From NCBI RefSeq assembly GCF_003852495.1, contig NZ_QAJI01000005.1, positions 1-64,000 on the forward strand: a stretch of DNA of 64,000 nt. The letters run 5' to 3'. This document shows positions 25,977-33,817 of the stretch, piece by piece. Source of the stretch: Taibaiella sp. KBW10 (GTDB lineage: Bacteria > Bacteroidota > Bacteroidia > Chitinophagales > Chitinophagaceae). Position 1 is the stretch's first letter. Each line of letters opens with the position of its first letter. The notes below the pieces were generated by a model, which saw only the letters and a list, made by a program, of their open reading frames with translations, made no database searches and was not told where the DNA came from. The translations under genes were made by a program, and so were the position numbers.

Positions 25977-28160
25977 ATGAACAAGGACGCGAAGGAGAAT
26001 GGTTCTCCGGACACAGGAATGCAGGTAGAACATTTTTATTACGACAACAAAACCGTCAGGCTATTCGGCGTTGCCGCCATTTTCTGGGGCCTGATCGGTA
26101 TGCTCGCGGGTGTTTATATTGCCTTTGAACTGGCTTACCCCGGCTTAAATCTCGGTTGGGCACCCATTACCTTCGGTAGGATGCGCCCGGTACACACCAA
26201 TGCCGTCATTTTTGCTTTCGTGGGCAACATCATTTATATGGGCGTCTATTATTCCCTGCAACGTTTGCTAAAAGCCAGAATGTATAGCGATCTGCTCAGC
26301 AAGATCCATTTCTGGGGCTGGCAACTCATTATCCTCCTGGGGGCACTTAGCCTTTGGATGGGCTTTACACAAGGCAAAGAGTATGCCGAACTGGAATGGC
26401 CGCTGGACATTGCCATCACTTTAATATGGGTTGTGTTTGGGATCAATATGTTTGGTACCATTTTAAAAAGAAGAGAACGGCATTTATACGTAGCGATCTG
26501 GTTCTATATAGGTACCTGGGTAGCCGTAGCCATGTTACATATCGTAAACTCTTTTGCACTGCCTTATTCCGGAATGCACAGCTACAGCTGGTATGCAGGA
26601 GTTCAGGATGGTTTGGTACAATGGTGGTACGGTCATAATGCGGTTGCCTTCTTCCTCACCACTCCCTTTCTGGGCTTAATGTATTATTTCGTACCCAAAG
26701 CATCCGGCCGGCCCGTTTATTCTTACCGCTGGTCCATTATACACTTCTGGTCTTTAATCTTCATCTATATCTGGGCCGGGCCACACCACTTGTTAAACAC
26801 GGCCTTACCCGGTTGGGCGCAATCCTTAGGTACTGTATTTTCCATCATGCTCATTGCCCCTTCCTGGGGAGGCATGCTCAATGGTCTTTTAACCTTAAGG
26901 GGTGCATGGGATAAGGTAAGGGATGAACCTATATTGAAATTTTTTGTAGTCGCCCTGACTTGTTATGGCATGGCCACCTTCGAAGGTCCTATGCTGTCTT
27001 TGAAATCGGTCAACGCCATCAGCCACTATACGGACTGGACGATTGCGCATGTGCATGTAGGCGCATTGGGTTGGAATGGCTTTTTAGCATTCGGTGCCTT
27101 ATACTGGTTGTTCCCACGCTTATACCGTACCGAATTATTTTCTAAGAAACTGGCCAATACACACTTTTGGATCGGAACTTTAGGTATTATCCTGTATGTT
27201 ATTCCTATGTATTGGGCCGCACTGACACAGCACTTCATGTGGAAACAATTTACACCGGAAGGAACCCTTAAATACCAGTTCATCGAAACAGTAACCACCA
27301 TTGTTCCTATGTATGCCTTGCGCGGTGTGGGCGGCTTATTGTATGTGTCCGGCATCTTTTTATTGATTTACAATATTGTAAAAACCACTAAAAAAGGAAG
27401 CTTTCTCGCACAGGAAGCAGCTCATGCAGCACCTTTACCAAAGGTAATGCCCAAAGTAGCTAAAGAACACTGGCATAACTGGATTGAACGCCGCCCGGTA
27501 CAAATGTTGGTCTTTGCCTTAATCGCAGTAGTCATCGGCGGTATTGTAGAAATGGTGCCTACCTTTTTGGTAAAATCAAATATCCCTACCATCTCTTCCG
27601 TGAAGCCCTATACGCCACTGGAACTACATGGCCGCAATATTTATATCAGGGAGGGGTGTTATACCTGTCACTCCCAAATGATCAGACCGTTCCGCCATGA
27701 AGTGGCGCGTTACGGAGACTATTCTAAAGCCGGCGAATTCGTATATGACCATCCCTACCAATGGGGATCTAAAAGAACGGGGCCCGACCTGGCAAGATTA
27801 GGGGGCAAATATCCCGACAGCTGGCATTACAATCATATGCTAGACCCAACCTCTATGACTGCAGGATCTATCATGCCTAGCTACCCATGGTTGTTTAGTG
27901 ATCGCATCGACAAAACCAAAACAGCCGCAATGATCAATGCGATGACCAGACTGGGCGTACCGTATGCCAAAGGCTACGATGCAATCGCGAATGATGATCT
28001 CGAAAAGCAAGCGAAAGGCATCCAAGAAAGTCTTGAGAAAGAAAAAATAAAGGTGCACACTACCGATGAGATCGTTGCACTGATTGCTTATATGCAAAGA
28101 CTTGGCACGGACATCAAAAAAGATAATAAAGACAGCCTTAATGCCGCTCTAAGCAATTAA
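25977..28160 (+). CDS. ccoNO: cbb3-type cytochrome c oxidase, fused subunits I and II (CcoN-CcoO)
   Basis: 727 aa. Residues about 1-480 are the 12-helix catalytic subunit CcoN, with the haem/CuB histidines in MRPVHTNAVIF (near 73), WWYGHNAVAFFL (near 220), WAGPHHLLNTALP (near 270) and HYTDWTIAHVHVGALGWNG (near 350-368). Residues about 500-727 are the membrane-anchored mono-haem cytochrome CcoO: GRNIYIREGCYTCHSQMIRP (CxxCH near 561), RTGPDLARLGGKYPDSWH and SIMPSYPWLF with the axial Met. No stop or frameshift separates the parts. Fused CcoNO is a known arrangement in this phylum. The enzyme is a high-affinity terminal oxidase used at low oxygen. Confidence 0.97.
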   Translation: MNKDAKENGSPDTGMQVEHFYYDNKTVRLFGVAAIFWGLIGMLAGVYIAFELAYPGLNLGWAPITFGRMRPVHTNAVIFAFVGNIIYMGVYYSLQRLLKARMYSDLLSKIHFWGWQLIILLGALSLWMGFTQGKEYAELEWPLDIAITLIWVVFGINMFGTILKRRERHLYVAIWFYIGTWVAVAMLHIVNSFALPYSGMHSYSWYAGVQDGLVQWWYGHNAVAFFLTTPFLGLMYYFVPKASGRPVYSYRWSIIHFWSLIFIYIWAGPHHLLNTALPGWAQSLGTVFSIMLIAPSWGGMLNGLLTLRGAWDKVRDEPILKFFVVALTCYGMATFEGPMLSLKSVNAISHYTDWTIAHVHVGALGWNGFLAFGALYWLFPRLYRTELFSKKLANTHFWIGTLGIILYVIPMYWAALTQHFMWKQFTPEGTLKYQFIETVTTIVPMYALRGVGGLLYVSGIFLLIYNIVKTTKKGSFLAQEAAHAAPLPKVMPKVAKEHWHNWIERRPVQMLVFALIAVVIGGIVEMVPTFLVKSNIPTISSVKPYTPLELHGRNIYIREGCYTCHSQMIRPFRHEVARYGDYSKAGEFVYDHPYQWGSKRTGPDLARLGGKYPDSWHYNHMLDPTSMTAGSIMPSYPWLFSDRIDKTKTAAMINAMTRLGVPYAKGYDAIANDDLEKQAKGIQESLEKEKIKVHTTDEIVALIAYMQRLGTDIKKDNKDSLNAALSN

Positions 28161-28204
28161 TTTATCAGGCCATCAGACCGGAGGTCCGGCACAAAAAACA
28201 AGTT

Positions 28205-28375
28205 ATGAAATTCAAAAATTATTTAAGCTCCATAGACGGCATCAGTGTTTATCCTTTATTCACGCTGATCTTGTTTGTACTCATTTTTGTACTGGCCAGC
28301 ATCCTGATTTTCAGTAAAAGTAAACAGACTATAGAACACATCAAAAACATACCCCTTGACGATGGCAATGTTTAA
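28205..28375 (+). CDS. ccoQ: CcoQ-like small subunit of cbb3 oxidase (56 aa)
   Basis: Found by direct translation. 56 residues: a short N-terminus (MKFKNYLSSIDGISVYP), one transmembrane helix (LFTLILFVLIFVLASILIF) and a charged tail (KSKQTIEHIKNIPLDDG). Size, topology and position between ccoNO and ccoP fit CcoQ, which stabilises CcoP in the complex. Sequence conservation in this family is low, so identification rests mainly on context. Its end lies 25 bp before the preferred ccoP start. Confidence 0.8.
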   Translation: MKFKNYLSSIDGISVYPLFTLILFVLIFVLASILIFSKSKQTIEHIKNIPLDDGNV

Positions 28376-28400
28376 ATCATATTTTAATAAAGAACGATCG

Positions 28401-29588
28401 ATGAAGAAATCTCTTTCCCTAACGACTGTACTAACAGGCTTACTGCTCTGTCCCAACTTGCTTTTCGCGGCCAGCACGACTTCGGTCACAAGCGGAGCCG
28501 AAGAAGGTGCCTTTGCAGCCCTGGCGAATCCGGTAGCCATCATTATGCTCACGATACTCATCGTCCTATTGTTTGTAATTATTTTCCTAGGCCGGATTGT
28601 CGCAACCTCGCTGGAATATTATAAATCCAAAAAGCAAGCTGCAAACAGTAAAAACAAGGGCAGCAAGATCGTCTCGGTTTTATTGCCGCTCCTGTTGCTG
28701 ACCGGGTATCATACCTCCGCGCAGGAAGCGACAACCGAAGCTGCTCCTGCTGCCGAAGCCATAACACTCATTGGTGGCATGAATCCTACGCTATTTTATT
28801 TTCTGTTCGGGGTGTTTCTGTTAGAAGCATTAATCATCATTATACTCATTTCAACCATCCGTTTCCTGGTCGGTTTAGAAAAGAAAAAAGCAGCAAAAAA
28901 ATCGAAAAGCATCCATTGGTTTGAAAAGCTGAATGCGACGAAATCGCTTGACCCTGCCTCCGAAGCGGAAGCAAACTGGGGCCATAGTTATGATGGCATT
29001 GAAGAGCTGGATAATCCTACTCCACCCTGGTGGATGGCAGGTTTCGCGCTCTCCGTAGTCATAGGGATCATTTATTTTTATCGTTTTGACATTGCCAAAA
29101 CCGCACCGGATCAGTTTCAGGAATATGCAATAGAGGTACAGAATGGAGAAGCCGCAAAGCTCGCCTATCTTGCCTCAGCAGCCAATAAGGTAGATGAAAA
29201 TACCGTAACCAGCCTCACCGACGCAGCCGATATCGAAGCCGGTAAAACCATATTCGTACAAGTGTGTGCGGCCTGCCATAGCGCAGATGGAGGTGGCACA
29301 GTCGGACCCAACCTAACCGATGATTATTGGTTACACGGAGGTGGTATTAAAAATATTTTCAGAACAATTACGGTCGGTGTACCCGAGAAGGGCATGAAAT
29401 CCTGGAAGGATGATTATACGCCAAGACAGATCCAACAGATTGCGAGTTTTATAGAAACCCTGCACGGCACGAAACCCGCAACGGCCAAAGCCCCTCAAGG
29501 GGAGTTATACAAAGCCGAAAACAAGATGCCGGCAGAAGATAGCACGAAAACAGTAACCGGTGCAACAGCAGCACATACACAGTCTTAA
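28401..29588 (+). CDS. ccoP: cbb3 oxidase subunit III, mono-haem CcoP with an extended N-terminus
   Basis: 395 aa from the ATG at 28401, chosen because it opens a signal peptide (KKSLSLTTVLTGLLLCPNLLFAAS); upstream in-frame TTG/ATG codons overlap ccoQ. Hydrophobic segments follow at about 39-61, 78-95 (VSVLLPLLLLTGYHTSAQ, itself signal-peptide-like), 115-138 and 200-217. The last belongs to the CcoP N-terminal domain (NPTPPWWMAGFALSVVIG). Only one haem-binding site is present: VCAACHSADGGGTVGPNLTD, CxxCH near 289, with KGMKSWKDD as probable Met ligand. Proteobacterial CcoP has two haems. The C-terminus is Ala/Thr-rich and probably disordered. It passes electrons from cytochrome c to CcoNO. 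Confidence 0.92.
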   Translation: MKKSLSLTTVLTGLLLCPNLLFAASTTSVTSGAEEGAFAALANPVAIIMLTILIVLLFVIIFLGRIVATSLEYYKSKKQAANSKNKGSKIVSVLLPLLLLTGYHTSAQEATTEAAPAAEAITLIGGMNPTLFYFLFGVFLLEALIIIILISTIRFLVGLEKKKAAKKSKSIHWFEKLNATKSLDPASEAEANWGHSYDGIEELDNPTPPWWMAGFALSVVIGIIYFYRFDIAKTAPDQFQEYAIEVQNGEAAKLAYLASAANKVDENTVTSLTDAADIEAGKTIFVQVCAACHSADGGGTVGPNLTDDYWLHGGGIKNIFRTITVGVPEKGMKSWKDDYTPRQIQQIASFIETLHGTKPATAKAPQGELYKAENKMPAEDSTKTVTGATAAHTQS

Positions 29589-29607
29589 CCTTTTTGTTTT
29601 GAGTTGA

Positions 29608-29648
29608 AAAATAGGGCTGTTTTGATTCTTCAGAACGGCCCTTATTTT
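29608..29648 (+). terminator. Imperfect hairpin after ccoP
   Basis: AAATAGGGC (29608-29616) can pair with GCCCTTATTT (29638-29647) with one bulge, and inner bases GTT/GAAC extend the stem. T-rich sequence follows. It could partly end the ccoS-P transcript before ccoG. Confidence 0.5.
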
Positions 29649-29769
29649 AAAAATACCTGTACCCAGACCCCCGATAAAATCGGCGACAAGCATCATTGCG
29701 ATTAGGTTCGGCACTTCAAGACAACGCCGACCGAGTTATCCGATTGAGATTCTTTATAATTATTAAGCC

Positions 29770-31176
29770 ATGGCATTCCTTAAAGAAAGTGAGCACAGTT
29801 TCAGAGACGATCTCTCTAATATAGACGAAAAAGGTAAGCGGAAATGGATTTTTCCTACAAAACCCAAAGGCAAGTTTACCCGTGCACGCTATTGGCTCAG
29901 CTATTTCTATTTTGCCTTATTCTTCGGCTTACCGTTCCTGCGCATTCATGGAAAGCCGGTATTGTTATTCAACATACCCGAAGGGAAGTTCATTATATTC
30001 GGCGCCATCTTCTGGCCTCAGGATTTTTTTATTTTCGGACTTATCATGGTAGCCGCTATTCTCGCCATTGCTTTGTTCACCATGGCCTACGGCCGCATTT
30101 TCTGCGGATGGATCTGTCCGCAAACCATATTTTTAGAATCGCTTTTCCGGAGAATAGAATACTTGATTGACGGCGATGCCGCCCGGCAGCGATGGTTACG
30201 CAAGCAAGCATGGACGCCAAAAAAAGCAGGTAAAAGAATACTGAAACACAGCCTTTTTCTCCTCATTTCTTTACTCATAGCCAATACCTTTCTGGCCTAT
30301 ATCATCGGCACTGCAGCTTTATTTGAGCTGATGACCGAACCGATTGCACAACACCTCGGGGGATTTATGGCCATCCTGGTGTTTACCGGCGTCTTCTATG
30401 GTGTATTTGCATTTCTGCGGGAGCTCGTCTGCACAAACATTTGTCCTTACGGCCGCTTGCAAAGTGTACTTCTCGACAAGGACTCTATTGTTGTTGCCTA
30501 TGATTATAAACGGGGAGAACCGAAAGCCAAATTCCGGAAAGTACAGGGAGATGCCGGCGATTGCATCGATTGTGACCAATGTGTAAAAGTTTGCCCTACG
30601 GGTATTGACATCCGCAATGGCACACAGCTGGAATGTGTCAACTGCACCGCTTGTATAGATGCCTGCGATGCGATGATGAAAAACATAAACCGCCCACTTG
30701 GCCTGATCCGTTACGATTCGGAAAATAATATTGCCGAAGGGAAGAAAAGCACGTTCAGCCCAAAGTTGAAAGCCTATACTGCCGCGCTACTTGCGATAAT
30801 AATGGGGATCGCTGTATTGCTCTTTAATAGTGAAAATGTAGATGGCAGCATCATCCGCTCTGCCGGTATGTTGTATCAGGAACGGGGCACAGATAGTATT
30901 TCAAATCTGTATAATATCAAATTCATCAACAAAACCTTCGACCAATTTGACCTCACCTTACAATTAGAAGACCGGCAGGGTACCATTGCTATGGTCGGTA
31001 AACAAGAGATTACTATGAAACCCGAAAGCCAGGGTGCTTCTAACTTTTTTATTGTACTGCCCCGTTCTGCCTTACAAAACAGAAAAGAAAAACTCAAAGT
31101 AGGCGTATACCAAAACGGAAAACTGGTCTTGTATCTTAAAACCACCTTCTTAGGCCCAATGCCACAAAGAAGCTAA
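29770..31176 (+). CDS. ccoG: cbb3 oxidase assembly ferredoxin-like protein CcoG (FixG/RdxA)
   Basis: 468 aa membrane protein with about five helices. Cysteine motif GRIFCGWICPQTIF (near 112) is in the membrane part. A 2[4Fe-4S] ferredoxin domain at about 263-300 reads CIDCDQCVKVCPTG then CVNCTACIDACDAMM, followed by NRPLGLIRYDSENN. The C-terminal third is an Ig-like periplasmic domain (FDQFDLTLQLEDRQG). CcoG reduces Cu(II) to Cu(I) for oxidase assembly in characterised homologues. It starts 181 bp after ccoP and is followed closely by ccoH. Confidence 0.95.
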   Translation: MAFLKESEHSFRDDLSNIDEKGKRKWIFPTKPKGKFTRARYWLSYFYFALFFGLPFLRIHGKPVLLFNIPEGKFIIFGAIFWPQDFFIFGLIMVAAILAIALFTMAYGRIFCGWICPQTIFLESLFRRIEYLIDGDAARQRWLRKQAWTPKKAGKRILKHSLFLLISLLIANTFLAYIIGTAALFELMTEPIAQHLGGFMAILVFTGVFYGVFAFLRELVCTNICPYGRLQSVLLDKDSIVVAYDYKRGEPKAKFRKVQGDAGDCIDCDQCVKVCPTGIDIRNGTQLECVNCTACIDACDAMMKNINRPLGLIRYDSENNIAEGKKSTFSPKLKAYTAALLAIIMGIAVLLFNSENVDGSIIRSAGMLYQERGTDSISNLYNIKFINKTFDQFDLTLQLEDRQGTIAMVGKQEITMKPESQGASNFFIVLPRSALQNRKEKLKVGVYQNGKLVLYLKTTFLGPMPQRS

Positions 31177-31210
31177 TCCTCTTTTTTCAATGACAACACA
31201 AACCATAACA

Positions 31211-31678
31211 ATGAAAACAAAAAAACCTTACGGATTCTGGAATTGGGGCACGGCTTTAGTGATCGTTTTTATATTAGGCGCCTCCGGTATTATTTTTCTG
31301 GTCTATCAATCACAGCAAATGTCTGCCGAATTAGTGACCGAGAATTACTATGCGGAAGAGCTTAAATTTCAACAAAAAATAGATGCCCGCACCCACGCCA
31401 ATCAATTATCGGATTCTGTTCGTATTCATGATGATGGTAAGGGCATTATTTTACTGGCTTTCCCTACAGAATGTATCGGGCAATCTATAACCGGAACGAT
31501 TTATTGTTACAATCCTTCGGATAGCAAAAAAGATTACAGAACGCCCATAAGTATTGATGGCAAAGGCTTACAGGTCATACAAGCGCAGTTCCTGCGTAGT
31601 GGCAGCTACCTCATTCAGATAGAGTGGGCCATGAACGGGAAAACATTCGGAACAGAGATTCCTTTCAAAAAACGATAA
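31211..31678 (+). CDS. ccoH: FixH/CcoH family protein
   Basis: 155 aa from the ATG at 31211; the upstream ATG at 31190 adds MTTQTIT, which has no family support. One N-terminal transmembrane helix (FWNWGTALVIVFILGASGIIFLVY) is followed by ELVTENYYAEELKFQQKIDA, the FixH signature, then an extracytoplasmic beta-rich domain. FixH/CcoH associates with CcoI during cbb3 assembly. It lies 34 bp after ccoG and 4 bp before the TauE/SafE-like gene. Confidence 0.88.
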   Translation: MKTKKPYGFWNWGTALVIVFILGASGIIFLVYQSQQMSAELVTENYYAEELKFQQKIDARTHANQLSDSVRIHDDGKGIILLAFPTECIGQSITGTIYCYNPSDSKKDYRTPISIDGKGLQVIQAQFLRSGSYLIQIEWAMNGKTFGTEIPFKKR

Positions 31679-31682
31679 CACG

Positions 31683-32399
31683 ATGCATACCGCTATCCTT
31701 ATACCGGCATTAGCCATGGGCTTTTTAGGGAGTTTCCATTGTATCGGCATGTGTGGGCCGCTGGCGCTCTCATTACCCGTACAACATTTGAAGGGCTTCA
31801 AAAAAGTATGGGGCATACTGCTCTACAATCTGGGCCGGGTGGTCACCTATGGCATTTTAGGATACATACTGGGTTTCGCGAGCAAGCAATTTGCCTTCTT
31901 CGGCTGGCAACAAAAAATATCCATTGCGGTTGGCAGTATATTCCTGGCTTATCTCTTATTTACCCTGCTGCCTGTCCGGCTTGGTGCCGCAAACGGATTC
32001 TCTGTAAAAGTACCCTGGCGAAAAACAGTACTCCAGGCTTTAGGACAATTATACCAAAACAAAAAAACCGGTTCCGTATTTTTAATTGGCCTGCTCAATG
32101 GATTATTACCTTGTGGCATGGTATACATGGCTTTGGCTGGCGCCTTTGCCACGAGCCATCAATGGGAGAGCACGCTGTTTATGATGGCTTTTGGTATGGG
32201 CACCCTCCCCGCGATGATGTCGCTTAGCCTTTTAGGCAATTTCATCAGCATCCGTTTCCGGAATAGCATTCGCCGCGCCGGCCCATACCTCATCGGCCTT
32301 ATGGGTCTGTTGCTTATTTTAAGAGGTTTAAACCTGGGCATCCCCTATCTCAGCCCGGAACTGAAATCAGAAAAGATGCATTGTTGTGCGCCCCAATAA
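31683..32399 (+). CDS. Sulfite exporter TauE/SafE-like (DsbD-type) membrane protein of the cbb3 locus
   Basis: 238 aa with six hydrophobic segments. Its N-terminus, AMGFLGSFHCIGMCGPLALSL, carries two Cys and one His in the first helix. A second conserved stretch, IGLLNGLLPCGMVYMALAGA, with Cys near 145 and FGMGTLPAMMSLSLLG repeats the pattern, as in the DsbD-like TauE/SafE family. Homologues commonly close cbb3 assembly operons; the Cys/His/Met-rich helices suggest copper or thiol transport rather than sulfite export (inference). It overlaps no neighbour and is probably co-transcribed with ccoG and ccoH. Confidence 0.8.
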   Translation: MHTAILIPALAMGFLGSFHCIGMCGPLALSLPVQHLKGFKKVWGILLYNLGRVVTYGILGYILGFASKQFAFFGWQQKISIAVGSIFLAYLLFTLLPVRLGAANGFSVKVPWRKTVLQALGQLYQNKKTGSVFLIGLLNGLLPCGMVYMALAGAFATSHQWESTLFMMAFGMGTLPAMMSLSLLGNFISIRFRNSIRRAGPYLIGLMGLLLILRGLNLGIPYLSPELKSEKMHCCAPQ

Positions 32400-32542
32400 A
32401 CAAGCATTGTGCCTGTTCCCTCCTCATACTCATGTTTTTCCATTTTTGCCGCGTTCCTCTTCCCTGGTTTATGCAAGGGTAAAGCCTAAAAAATCGCTTT
32501 CCTTATCCTTAAATAGTTTATTTTCGTCTCATATTTTACACT

Positions 32543-33793
32543 ATGGTATTAAACTATATTTGGATAGGATTTTTCCTCATCGGGTTTCTTGTAGCCCTGT
32601 ACAAACTGGCCTTTCTGGGTCAGATGGATATTTTCTCTACCATGATGACCGGCTTGTTTGACAGTGCCAAAACGGGATTCGAAATTTCTATAGGCCTTAC
32701 CGGTATCATGGCGCTGTGGTTGGGTTTTATGAAGATCGGGGAAGGTGCCGGCATCGTCAATGTATTTGCCCGCGGAGTGCAACCTTTTTTTAAGACCTTA
32801 TTCCGGGGCGTTCCCAAAGGACATACCGCTTATGGTAATATTGCGATGAATTTCTCGGCCAATATGCTGGGACTGGACAATGCCGCAACTCCTTTAGGAC
32901 TGAAAGCCATGGGAGACTTACAGGAGCTCAATCCTAAGAAAGATACTGCAAGCGATGCCCAGATTATGTTTCTCGTATTGAATACCGCCGGGATCACGTT
33001 AATCCCCTCTTCGGTTATTGCCATCAGACAATCTATGGCTATTGAGCAAGGGATTAAAGGCCTTAATGCTGCCGATATTTTTCTGCCGATTCTGATCTCT
33101 ACGTTTGTGGCCTTTACTGCCGGAATCCTGATCACCGCTGCCTTTCAGCGCATTAATATCTTTAAATGGCCGGTTCTTATTTTTATTTTAGGTTTTGGCG
33201 GCTTAATTTTCGGCCTGGCTTTTTGGTTGCAGCAGTTTCCACCCGAGCAGATGAGCAAATATGTAGGGCTCATTGGAAGCATGGTTATTCTACTTATCAT
33301 CATTACTTTTTTAACCGCCGGCTTTATTAAGAAGTTAAACGTATATGACCTCTTTATCGAAGGGGCCAAAGAAGGATTCACGACGGCGATAAAGATCATC
33401 CCCTATCTGGTCGCTATGCTGGCCGCCATTAGCGTATTCCGCAACTCCGGTTGTATGGATTATTTGGTTGGCGGTATTGCCTTTATCGTAGCCGGATTAG
33501 GCTTGAATACCGATTTTGTACCGGCATTGCCCGTGGCTTTTATGAAGCCCCTGAGTGGCGGCGGTGCACGTGGCTTAATGGTCGATGTGATGAAGCAATA
33601 CGGCGTCAATTCCTTTCCGGCCAAAATCGCATCTATCATCCAGGGTTCTACCGAGACGACCTTTTATGTACTGGCCGTTTACTTTGGCAGTATAAACGTT
33701 AAGAATACCCGTTATGCCTTGCTTTGCGGCCTACTGGCCGATGGTATTGGCCTGGTCACGGCTATTTTGGTCGGTTATCTTTTCTTTCATTAA
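32543..33793 (+). CDS. Fused SpmA-SpmB-like nucleoside-recognition membrane protein
   Basis: 416 aa with about ten hydrophobic helices. It is two halves of the same family: the SpmA-like half (about 1-215) with IGLTGIMALWLGFMKIGEGAG, NIAMNFSANMLGLDNAATPLG and FLVLNTAGITLIPSSVIAIR, and the SpmB-like half (about 230-416) with GAKEGFTTAIKIIPYLVAML and LPVAFMKPLSGGGARGLMVD plus IIQGSTETTFYVLAVYFGS. In Bacillus, SpmA and SpmB are separate and affect spore dehydration. In non-sporulating bacteria the fused form is of unknown function, perhaps nucleoside or ion transport. It precedes nadE by 24 bp. Confidence 0.87.
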   Translation: MVLNYIWIGFFLIGFLVALYKLAFLGQMDIFSTMMTGLFDSAKTGFEISIGLTGIMALWLGFMKIGEGAGIVNVFARGVQPFFKTLFRGVPKGHTAYGNIAMNFSANMLGLDNAATPLGLKAMGDLQELNPKKDTASDAQIMFLVLNTAGITLIPSSVIAIRQSMAIEQGIKGLNAADIFLPILISTFVAFTAGILITAAFQRINIFKWPVLIFILGFGGLIFGLAFWLQQFPPEQMSKYVGLIGSMVILLIIITFLTAGFIKKLNVYDLFIEGAKEGFTTAIKIIPYLVAMLAAISVFRNSGCMDYLVGGIAFIVAGLGLNTDFVPALPVAFMKPLSGGGARGLMVDVMKQYGVNSFPAKIASIIQGSTETTFYVLAVYFGSINVKNTRYALLCGLLADGIGLVTAILVGYLFFH

Positions 33794-33817
33794 TTTTTAA
33801 AGAATATCTCTACAGTA

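Noticed and set aside
29671-29683. CCGAT-AAA-ATCGG palindrome upstream of ccoG as a third FNR-type site
   Set aside because: The central spacer is 3 bp, not 4, the half-site lacks TGA, and no TAnnTTTG element follows at a comparable distance. It may simply be a small hairpin.
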